NCBI GenBank assembly: GCA_023395675.1
Contig: JAEWYL010000285.1
Span: 1 to 7,721 of the forward strand
Source: Chloroflexota bacterium
GTDB lineage: Bacteria; Chloroflexota; Anaerolineae; Anaerolineales; UBA4823
Reading direction: 5' to 3'
Length of the DNA stretch: 7,721 nt
Positions 1-6,343 of the stretch are shown here, piece by piece. The translations under genes and the position numbers were made by a program. A model generated the notes under the pieces. That model was not told the DNA's origin. It made no database searches and saw only the letters and a program-made list of their open reading frames with translations. How positions within the stretch are numbered: position 1 is the stretch's first letter; every line of letters starts with the position of its first letter.

Positions 1-2217
1 CGAATACCTGCGGTAGTTGGGCGCGTGCCAGGGGTAGAGGGCGCGGTTGCGGCGCAGCTGCAGGCCCGGGGGGGCGGGCCGGGCCGCGCCCGAGCGGCCG
101 CGCTCCAGCCACAGGTCCTCGGCCAGGGCGAACAGGCGCAGGTACTCCACCGCGGCCGAGGCGCAGGCGCGGGCCAGCCCCGGGCCGGGGAGGGGCCGGG
201 GCTGCCGCCGGTGGAGCTCGCCCGCCTCCCGGAACAGGGCCTCCAGCGCCTCCCCCCGCCGCTCGAGCGGGAAGCCGCTCTCCACGCGCGCCCGCGCCGC
301 CCGGCCCAGGGCCTGCCGGCGCTCCGGGTCCGCCAGCAGCTCCTTGAGCAAGCGCGCGTACTGCTCGCCCTCGCTCTCCTCCGGGCCGGGCTCGACCAGC
401 ACGCCCGCCTCCGGGGTCACCAGCTCGGCCTGCCCGCCCACCCGCGCCCCGACTACCGCCAGCCCGCAGGCCATGGCCTCGTAGATGGAGAGGGCGATGC
501 CCTCCCAGCGCGAGGGCAGGAAAAAGATATCGGCCGCCTGCATCAGCTCACGCACCTGCGCGTTGGGCGCCGCGCCCAGCAGCCGCACCCGGCCCTCGAG
601 CCGGTGGAGGCGCAGGAAGGTCTGCAGCCAGCGGAAATCGGGCCCGCTGCCGGCCACCAGGGCCACAAAGCGGGCATCCTCCCGGCTCAGGCGCAGCAGC
701 GTCCGGGCGAAGACCCCCGGCTGCTTCTGCGCGGTCAGGCGGGCGGCGTAGAGGATCACCGGGGCGTCCTCCGGGATGCCCAGCCGCCGGCGGGTTTCCC
801 GGCGGGCCTGGGGGTCCGGCTGCCAGCGCCGGGCGTCAATATTCGTATAGCAGACCCGCACCCGTCCGGGATCCGCGCCGCGGGCCGCCATCCAGGCTTT
901 CAGATGCCCGGAGGAGACCAGGTTCAGGTCCAGCAGCTCCTGGTACTCCACCGCCATGCGCGGGTAGCCCCCGTTCTTCCACCCCTCCTCCTCCATGTGG
1001 CAGTAATCGAGGAAGACGGTCTCCGGGCAGTGCTGGCGCAGGTAGGGGAGCAGCAGGTAAGCCAGCTCGCTGTTGGCGACCAGGACCACGTCCGCCCGGC
1101 GGGATTGGATCAGGTAGCGCAGGAAGCGGGGGTAATCGGGCAATCGCAGGAAGCGCTCCAGGACGAAGATATCGGGGGTGTGGCGGGCGAAATGGGGCAG
1201 CCAGGAGTGATCGCCCTGGTTGGTCGCCGCCAGGCTCACCTCCCAGCCCCGGGCCCGCAGCTGCTCCACCAGGTCCAGGTTGAACTTGTCCGCCCCGCCG
1301 TAGGTGAGCCAGGGCACCAGCAGCAGCAGCCGGGGCTTATTTTTCTGCAGCCGGTTGGCGCAGGGCAGGCTGTCGGGGAGGGTCTCGTGGGGCATATGCC
1401 AGCGCGGGCGGATCTCGGGGAAGCCGCCCTGCCACAGGCGCGGGTAGCGCCGCCGCAGCCCCTCCCGGAAGGCGGAATGCCCCTGCCCATACTCCCAGTT
1501 CTCCCAGCGGTCCGAATGGTCCTCCCGGCGCCGGTACCAGTCCAGGTATTCGGGGATGGAGGCGCCCCAATAACCGGCGTGGGCGCATTTGAGCCAGAAC
1601 TCCCAGTCCTCCAGCCCGGCGCGGTTCTCCTCGTCGTAGCCGCCCATCGCGGCGTGGACCTCGCGCCGGATCATACCGGTGGCGTCCACCTGGTTCTCCT
1701 CCAGGAAGGCCTTGCCGGCCTCGAAGCCGACCGCCCAGAGGTACTCGTGCGCCCCGAAACCGACGGTGTAGCCCTTGACGAAGGCCGCCTCCGGGTGGGT
1801 GAGCAGGTACCAGTACCATTTTTCCACCGCGGTGGGCTCGAGCAGGTCGTCGCCGTCGAGCTGGACCACGAAGGGGGCCCGGGCAGAGTGAAAGCCTGTG
1901 TTGCGCGCCGCGCTCAACCCCCGGTTTTCGGGGTGGTCGAGCACGCGGATGCGCGCCTCGCAGCGGCGGTACCCGTCCAGCACCGCCAGCGTCTCCGGGT
2001 CGGTGGAGCCGTCGTTGACGATCAGCCACTCCCAATCCTGGAAGGACTGGCCCAGCACCGAGCGGGCGGTCTCGTGGAACACCGGCCCGGTGTTGTAGCA
2101 GGGGGTGACGATGGTGACGGCGGGCTCCGCCGGCGAGGCGGCGGGGCGGTAAGCGAACTCGGGCCTGAGCGGCGAGGCGGGGGTGCTGCGGTAGTCCGGC
2201 GCGGTGGGGTCAATCAT
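1..2217 (-). CDS. GT2-GT4 fusion glycosyltransferase, 3' end outside window
   Basis: This is a long two-domain protein with 739 codons visible and no stop before the left edge. The N-terminal domain is an inverting GT2 enzyme: TIVTPCYNTG (35-44), VNDGSTDP (67-74), ENRGLSAARN (97-106), LDGDD metal site (120-124) and LEDWEFW catalytic-base region (202-208). A Trp/Arg-rich linker (about 235-293) leads to a GT-B domain of family GT4: VPWLTYGGADKFNLDL (301-316), ILYAARLTAQK with the phosphate-binding pair R493/K498 (488-498), and FLPSRWEGIALSIYEAMACG (566-585) with E-x7-E at E572/E580. From about 640 on the sequence is Arg/Pro/Ala-rich and runs off the window. It probably makes two successive sugar transfers to one acceptor. 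The start is ATG at 2215-2217, 11 bases after the previous stop. An in-frame stop at 2239-2241 limits other starts to a TTG at 2230-2232. Both folds are clear; sugars and the C-terminal end are unknown. Confidence 0.9.
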   Translation of the reverse strand, partial: MIDPTAPDYRSTPASPLRPEFAYRPAASPAEPAVTIVTPCYNTGPVFHETARSVLGQSFQDWEWLIVNDGSTDPETLAVLDGYRRCEARIRVLDHPENRGLSAARNTGFHSARAPFVVQLDGDDLLEPTAVEKWYWYLLTHPEAAFVKGYTVGFGAHEYLWAVGFEAGKAFLEENQVDATGMIRREVHAAMGGYDEENRAGLEDWEFWLKCAHAGYWGASIPEYLDWYRRREDHSDRWENWEYGQGHSAFREGLRRRYPRLWQGGFPEIRPRWHMPHETLPDSLPCANRLQKNKPRLLLLVPWLTYGGADKFNLDLVEQLRARGWEVSLAATNQGDHSWLPHFARHTPDIFVLERFLRLPDYPRFLRYLIQSRRADVVLVANSELAYLLLPYLRQHCPETVFLDYCHMEEEGWKNGGYPRMAVEYQELLDLNLVSSGHLKAWMAARGADPGRVRVCYTNIDARRWQPDPQARRETRRRLGIPEDAPVILYAARLTAQKQPGVFARTLLRLSREDARFVALVAGSGPDFRWLQTFLRLHRLEGRVRLLGAAPNAQVRELMQAADIFFLPSRWEGIALSIYEAMACGLAVVGARVGGQAELVTPEAGVLVEPGPEESEGEQYARLLKELLADPERRQALGRAARARVESGFPLERRGEALEALFREAGELHRRQPRPLPGPGLARACASAAVEYLRLFALAEDLWLERGRSGAARPAPPGLQLRRNRALYPWHAPNYRRYS

Positions 2218-2228
2218 GGGCCTGTTCT

Positions 2229-3260
2229 TCAACCTTCCTTATTCAGGCGCGGCGCGGGGCGCAGCCGGGCCTGCAGCCGACGGAGAAACGCCTGCGGCCG
2301 GCGGAAGATCCGCCCGCTCGCTCCGGCCTGCTGCCGCGCCGCTCCGGCCTCCAGGCGGTCCTTCTCGGCCTGGAGGGTCTCGATCCAGCCCTTCAGTCCG
2401 GCGATGGCGCGGTCCCGGGCTTCAGTCTCGGCCTGCCAGTTCTGAGCCTGCCTGCGCCACCAGGTGACGTCAAGCTCCAGGGCGGAGAGGCGGTGCAGCA
2501 GGTCGGCGCAGTAGGCGTTCAGGCCGCCCACCACCTCGACCGCGTAGCGGGCGTAGCTCTCCCGGTGCCGGCGCGCCAGCGCCTGCACGGTCTCGCCCAG
2601 CTTTTCGGGGTCCTGCAGGCCGGTGCGGTACATCGAACCGGAGCGCACCCGGTATTCAAAGAGCACCTCCGGGACCACGGCGCATTCCCAACCCGCCTCC
2701 ACCAGGGAGATCCACAGGTCCCAGTCCTCGTACCCCGGGACGGAGAAGTCCTCGCAGTAGCCGCCCACCTGCTCCCAGGCCTGCTTGCGGAACAGGGAGG
2801 AGACCATGGCCCGGTTCTCGACCAGCAGGCGCGGGAACTGGCAGTCGGACTGTTCGACCAGGGATTCGTGCTCCCCGAACTCGCGGTAATAGCTGCTGGC
2901 GAAACCCACCTCGGGGCGGCTCTCCAGCACGGCTGCGGCCCGCTCGAGGTACTCGGGCCGCAGCCGGTCGTCGGCGTCCAGGCAGCAGATGAAGGCCCCG
3001 CGCGCCCGGGCGACGCCGGCGTTGCGGGCCGCAGCCAGGCCGCGGTTCTCCTGGCGCAGCACCTGCAGGCCCCGGCGCGCGCAGGCCTCCAGCGCCTCCC
3101 GGGTGTGCGGGTCCGTCGAGCCGTCGTCCACGATCAGGAGCTCGTAATCGGTGCGGGTCTGCGCAAGAACCGAATCCACCGCCTCGGGCAGGTATTGGCC
3201 CAGGTTGTAGCAGGGGATCACAAAGCTGGCGCAGAGGTGCGCCTGCGCGGTTCCCATCAT
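2229..3260 (-). CDS. Glycosyltransferase family 2 (GT-A) with C-terminal coiled coil
   Basis: This is a 343-residue inverting GT-A glycosyltransferase of family GT2, probably adding one sugar from a nucleotide donor to a surface glycan. The catalytic domain shows FVIPCYNLG (13-21), the nucleotide-binding VDDGSTD (44-50), ENRGLAAARN (71-80), the metal-binding LDADD (94-98) and the catalytic-base motif YEDWDLW (177-183). After residue 250 the protein becomes a charged heptad-like helix rich in Glu, Arg and Trp (about 252-310; W267, W268, W275, W292), then a basic tail ending RLNKEG. No membrane helix is visible. The frame stays open for about 2.2 kb upstream, but the GT2 fold starts at the ATG at 3258-3260. 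That ATG has GGGAGGA 8 bases upstream and overlaps the previous stop as ATGA. A second ATG (3255-3257) is possible but further from the Shine-Dalgarno. The core is homologous to the N-terminal domain of the next gene. Substrate is unknown. Confidence 0.92.
   Translation of the reverse strand: MMGTAQAHLCASFVIPCYNLGQYLPEAVDSVLAQTRTDYELLIVDDGSTDPHTREALEACARRGLQVLRQENRGLAAARNAGVARARGAFICCLDADDRLRPEYLERAAAVLESRPEVGFASSYYREFGEHESLVEQSDCQFPRLLVENRAMVSSLFRKQAWEQVGGYCEDFSVPGYEDWDLWISLVEAGWECAVVPEVLFEYRVRSGSMYRTGLQDPEKLGETVQALARRHRESYARYAVEVVGGLNAYCADLLHRLSALELDVTWWRRQAQNWQAETEARDRAIAGLKGWIETLQAEKDRLEAGAARQQAGASGRIFRRPQAFLRRLQARLRPAPRLNKEG
2233..2240 (-). promoter_or_regulatory. Possible ribosome binding site of the GT2-GT4 fusion gene
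   Basis: The minus strand reads AAGGAAGG within the last codons of the preceding gene. It is 15 bases from the ATG at 2215-2217, longer than usual, and directly abuts an in-frame TTG at 2230-2232, too close for normal use. The ATG is preferred, perhaps helped by coupling to the stop at 2229-2231. Confidence 0.4.
2331..2507 (-). other. Trp-rich coiled-coil segment of the GT2 protein
   Basis: This encodes residues 252-310 of the GT2 protein. The segment is helical in character, with alternating Glu/Arg/Lys and spaced Leu, Ile and Trp (for example WWRRQAQNWQAE and IAGLKGWIETLQAEKDRLE). It has no proline and lies outside the GT-A fold. A role in oligomerisation or in holding partner enzymes together is inference. 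Confidence 0.6.
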
Positions 3261-4792
3261 CCGTCCGGTCCTCCCTGCGGCGGGTTCGCCGCTCGAAAAC
3301 TCCCCCTCCCTGCGCCCCGGCGCAGCGCGCGCCTCAGGCGCCGGGCAAGCGCCGCCCCGAGGGCGAAGAAAGCGGCCGGGTGGCGCAGCGCCAGGGCGAG
3401 GCCGTCCTGCGCCAGCTCCAGCCCGAGCTGCAGCGCCGGTTTGCGCGCCCCGCAGTTCCGCACCAGGCTGGCGCGGCTGTCCCCGGGCCAGGCAAAAACC
3501 GGGCTGGGGAGGGGGAAAGGCTGCGGGCGCGGCGCTCCCTGGGCCGCCAGCGAGGCCCGGAAGGCGAGCTGCTGCTCCAGGACGGCCTGCGGGCCGCAGA
3601 GCTGCTCGATCTCCGCCGCGGCCCTCGCGCCCATGCGCGCCAGCTCCTCGGGCGGGGTCTCCAGCGCCCGGCGCAGGGCCTGGGCCAGGGCCTTTTTCTC
3701 GCAGGCCTGGGCCAGCCAGCCCGTCTGCCCGTCCCGGATCATCTCGGGCATCCCCCCGCTGCGGGTGGCGAGCACCGGCAGGCCGGCGCTCATGGCCTCC
3801 ACACAGGCGTAGGGGAAGTTCTCCCAGCGGGAGGGCACGGCGGCCAGGCGGGCGCGGGCATAAAACGCCGCCAGCCGGCCCCTGGAGAGCGGGCCGTGGA
3901 AGCGGAAGCGCTCCCACAGCTCCGGCGGGACCAGGCTGCGCAGGACCAGCTCGCTCTGCAGCGGGCTGCGGCCCAGGATGTTCTCCCCGGCGAACTCGAA
4001 GCTCACCTGCGGGTCTTCCCCGGCGACCTCCACCGCGGCGGCGATGAACTCCAGGACCCCCTTGCGCCGCTCCAGCCGCCCGGCGTAGCAGACCGGGCCT
4101 CCCGCCCGGGCGGGGGACGGCCGCCGGGCCGCCTCGCCGGGCGGCATGGGCAGGGGGATGACCTGGATGGAGCGGCGCGGCAGCCCGCGGGCCTCCTCCA
4201 CCCGGCGGGCCAGGAAGCGGCTGGGGCAGAGCAGGGCGGTGGCGGCGGCGATGCAGTAGTCTTCCAGGCGCTTCGCCGCCCGCAGGGCGGGGGCGTCCAG
4301 GTTCTGCCCGTTGTGGCGCGCGATGTACTCGCTGGGGGAGTGCAGGTGCACCAGGGTGGGCGGGCGGCGGCGGGGGCCCAGGCCGAGGGCGCGCCGCCGC
4401 AGGAAGTAATACAGCGGGGCCTCGTATTCCTGGGCCTCGACCAGCTCGATCCCCGCTTCGTCCACCAGGCGCTCGGCCAGCCGCGCGGCGCCCCAGGAAA
4501 AGGCCAGGGCGGGGCAGGCGGTGTGAAAGAAGCCGGCCTCCGGGCGGCCGCGCAGGGCCGGGTGCGGCCGCTGGCGCGGCGCGGCGCGCCAGTCCATGAA
4601 GGGCAGGCGGTGGATGACCAGCCGCCCCTCGCATTCCTCCTGGACGGGCGCCTCGGCCCCCTCCCAGGCCTGCCCGATGACGTGCACCTCTTCCCCGGCC
4701 CCGGCCAGCAGGCGCGCCAGGACCAGGGCGTAGGTCCCGATGCCTCCCCCGGGCGCGGGCGGGTATTCGCGGCAGATCAGCAGGTGTCTCAT
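3257..4792 (-). CDS. Glycosyltransferase family 4 (GT-B fold) with C-terminal extension
   Basis: This is a 511-residue soluble or membrane-associated GT-B glycosyltransferase of family GT4. Such enzymes are retaining and transfer a sugar from a nucleotide donor onto a growing lipid-linked or other glycan. The N-terminal acceptor domain opens with REYPPAPGGGIGTYA (8-22), the glycine-rich loop of this family. The C-terminal donor domain starts near VCYAGRLERRKG (234-245), where R239 and K244 match the phosphate-binding Arg/Lys pair. WENFPYACVEAMSAG (323-337) carries the E-x7-E motif (E324, E332). The catalytic core ends near residue 410. The last 100 residues are extra: a Pro-rich stretch, then an amphipathic segment (about 455-492) that ends in many arginines and may dock on the membrane. 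Start: ATG at 4790-4792 with GAGGA 5 bases upstream. The gap to the upstream gene is 36 bases; the stop overlaps the next gene as ATGA. Specificity is not predictable. Confidence 0.92.
   Translation of the reverse strand: MRHLLICREYPPAPGGGIGTYALVLARLLAGAGEEVHVIGQAWEGAEAPVQEECEGRLVIHRLPFMDWRAAPRQRPHPALRGRPEAGFFHTACPALAFSWGAARLAERLVDEAGIELVEAQEYEAPLYYFLRRRALGLGPRRRPPTLVHLHSPSEYIARHNGQNLDAPALRAAKRLEDYCIAAATALLCPSRFLARRVEEARGLPRRSIQVIPLPMPPGEAARRPSPARAGGPVCYAGRLERRKGVLEFIAAAVEVAGEDPQVSFEFAGENILGRSPLQSELVLRSLVPPELWERFRFHGPLSRGRLAAFYARARLAAVPSRWENFPYACVEAMSAGLPVLATRSGGMPEMIRDGQTGWLAQACEKKALAQALRRALETPPEELARMGARAAAEIEQLCGPQAVLEQQLAFRASLAAQGAPRPQPFPLPSPVFAWPGDSRASLVRNCGARKPALQLGLELAQDGLALALRHPAAFFALGAALARRLRRALRRGAGRGSFRAANPPQGGPDG
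3269..3275 (-). promoter_or_regulatory. Ribosome binding site that fixes the start of the coiled-coil GT2 gene
   Basis: On the minus strand this reads GGGAGGA and lies 8 bases upstream of the ATG at 3258-3260, inside the end of the GT4 gene. It favours this ATG over the next one (3255-3257) and rules against any start further upstream in the same long open frame. Confidence 0.8.
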
Positions 4793-4797
4793 GCCCG

Positions 4798-4802
4798 TCC
4801 TC
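4798..4802 (-). promoter_or_regulatory. Ribosome binding site of the GT4 gene
   Basis: On the minus strand this reads GAGGA and lies 5 bases upstream of the ATG at 4790-4792. It lies in the 36-base gap after the CesA-like gene and supports this start. The gap shows no convincing promoter or hairpin. Confidence 0.7.
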
Positions 4803-4828
4803 GCACGCGTTCTCGCCGGGGCGGGCTC

Positions 4829-6343
4829 TCAGGAGTTCGCCCGGCCCACCGGCCTGGCGCGCAGGGCGCGGTCCCTGCGCTTTTTGAACGTTCTCCAGGA
4901 GAGCCAGTTCGCCAGGATCGCAAGCTGGAAGAACGCCTGCACGATCGAAAAGGCCAGCAGCAGCGAGAGCGAGTGCCCCTCCACCAGGACGGTGTAGAGC
5001 GCGCCCCCCGCCAGGAAGAAGATCGCCGCCACCTGGGGCAGCAGCCAGAGCGGGTTCAGGTTCCCCCCGGCGAGCTTGGGCGTGGGCCGGAAGCTCAGGG
5101 GGGCGCGCAGCACGGCCATGCCCCAGGCCAGGAGGTAGACCGGCCAGGTGGCATAGACGAGCACCAGCGCCCGCGCCAGCGAGGCGCGCGAGGCCGCGGC
5201 ATGGCCCCACAGGCGCAGCGCGGCCTGGCGGATGAGCACGTCGGCGGCCACGAGCGGGGCCAGGTGGTCCAGGTAGGCGTGAAAAGCGGCCCGCGTCTGG
5301 AAATCTGCGAAGATCAGCACCAGGATGGTCGCCAGCAGGTGCAGGAAGACCGCCGGGCCGATCCAGTACTTCGTCATGCGCACCGCGTAGGAGAGGCGCT
5401 GCCCCCAGGTCAGGCGGCGGAAGCTGCGCGGGTAGGCGGTGAGCAGCAGCTCGAACACCCCGCGGGCCCACTTCAACTGCTGGGTGAACCAGGCGGCCAG
5501 ATCCGGCGGGGCGATCCCCGGGGCCAGCGGCTCGGCCACGTACACCGAGCGCCAGCCGGCGGCGTGCAGGGCGATGGAGGTGGCCAGGTCCTCCGCCAGG
5601 CCGAGCTGGTAGCCCCCGATGGAGAGGAGCGCCTCCCGGCGAATCAGGGCGTTGCTGCCCATCAGGGTGGCGCTGCCCACCCCGTCGGTGCCCAGCGCGG
5701 TCGGGTTGTAAAACTCCAGGCTGGTCTCATCCGCGGCCTGGGCGATCCAGCTCTGGCGCCGGTTGTGGAAGGTGAGCATCACCTGCACAAAACCCACGCG
5801 GGGGTCGGCGAAATAGCCGGCGGTCTTCTCGAGGAAATCCGGTTCGGGGACGTGGTCCACGTCGAAGATGGCCAGCACCTCCCCCTGGAAGCGGCCCAGG
5901 TGGGCGTTCAGGTGCCCCGCCTTCGCCCCGGCGTTGCCGGCGCGGGTGAGGTAGCCCGCCCCCAGCCCCTCGGCCAGCTTCTGCAGGGCGGGGTCCCGGC
6001 CGTCGTCCAGCAGCCAGGTGAGGTGCGGGCCGTGCAGGGCGCAGGCGGCGCGCAGGGTCTCCTCCACCATCTCGAACGGCTCGCCGCAGGCCGCCACCAG
6101 CACGTCCACCCTCAAGCCGGCGGGCGGGGGCGGGTGGGTTTCCCGGGGGCGGATGGAGAGGTAGAGCACCCAGTTGCCGAGCATCTGTACCCCGCTGTAG
6201 AGCACCGCCAGCGCCAGGACGATCAGGAGCGGGAGGGAGCGGTAGCGCCCGGCCTGAAACCACCAGCTGTAATAATAGACGAGCGGGACCAGGCAGCAGC
6301 CCAGCAGCAGGGCGATCCACAGCAGTCTTTTATCGGCTCTCAT
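4829..6343 (-). CDS. Cellulose-synthase-like membrane glycosyltransferase, family GT2
   Basis: This is a 504-residue integral-membrane GT2 of the cellulose synthase/hyaluronan synthase type. Relatives build a beta-linked polysaccharide on the cytoplasmic side and pass it through their own membrane channel. Two N-terminal helices lie at about 7-28 and 37-63. The catalytic domain shows DVLVAACGEP (80-89), the UDP-binding acids in LLDDG (D113/D114), KAGHLN (141-146, KAGNLN in many relatives), the DxD metal site DVDHVP (161-166), the catalytic-base region AED (250-252, usually TED) and QQLKW (288-292), matching QxxRW except for Lys instead of Arg. About four C-terminal helices follow (330-347, 390-413, 432-455, 458-480), with SFRPTPK at 417-423 resembling the gating-loop FxVTxK motif. 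There is no PilZ c-di-GMP domain; BcsA is about 870 residues. The ATG at 6341-6343 starts inside the upstream gene without a good Shine-Dalgarno, suggesting reinitiation. Product sugar is unknown; processivity is inferred. Confidence 0.9.
   Translation of the reverse strand: MRADKRLLWIALLLGCCLVPLVYYYSWWFQAGRYRSLPLLIVLALAVLYSGVQMLGNWVLYLSIRPRETHPPPPAGLRVDVLVAACGEPFEMVEETLRAACALHGPHLTWLLDDGRDPALQKLAEGLGAGYLTRAGNAGAKAGHLNAHLGRFQGEVLAIFDVDHVPEPDFLEKTAGYFADPRVGFVQVMLTFHNRRQSWIAQAADETSLEFYNPTALGTDGVGSATLMGSNALIRREALLSIGGYQLGLAEDLATSIALHAAGWRSVYVAEPLAPGIAPPDLAAWFTQQLKWARGVFELLLTAYPRSFRRLTWGQRLSYAVRMTKYWIGPAVFLHLLATILVLIFADFQTRAAFHAYLDHLAPLVAADVLIRQAALRLWGHAAASRASLARALVLVYATWPVYLLAWGMAVLRAPLSFRPTPKLAGGNLNPLWLLPQVAAIFFLAGGALYTVLVEGHSLSLLLAFSIVQAFFQLAILANWLSWRTFKKRRDRALRARPVGRANS

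Noticed and set aside
1316..1330. Short CAG/CTG repeat
   Set aside because: It encodes a run of leucines in the first beta strand of the GT4 domain and is ordinary coding sequence with high-GC leucine codons.
1337..2035. Minus-strand open frame inside the fusion gene
   Set aside because: Out of frame with the fusion gene, low complexity, no motif. The same holds for minus-strand frames at 5727-6320 and 6673-7482 within genes 2 and 1.
2230..2232. TTG start codon for the fusion gene
   Set aside because: It overlaps the previous stop and directly abuts the AAGGAAGG motif with no spacer. The ATG at 2215-2217 is more plausible.
25..2445. 806-residue plus-strand open frame
   Set aside because: It mirrors the GT2-GT4 fusion codon for codon on the opposite strand. 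In that register a stop arises only where the real gene uses TTA, CTA or TCA, codons this GC-rich DNA avoids. The product is low-complexity (Gly, Arg, Pro, Ala, Gln) with no known motif.
4793..4828. Possible promoter or terminator in the largest gap
   Set aside because: At 36 GC-rich bases with no AT-rich -10 box, hairpin or T-run, it holds only the ribosome binding site of the GT4 gene.
3261..5471. Upstream extension of the coiled-coil GT2 gene to give a 1080-residue protein
   Set aside because: The extra part overlaps the GT4 and CesA-like genes in another frame and is Arg/Pro/Gly/Ala-rich without motifs. A strong Shine-Dalgarno and the GT2 fold start both point to 3260.
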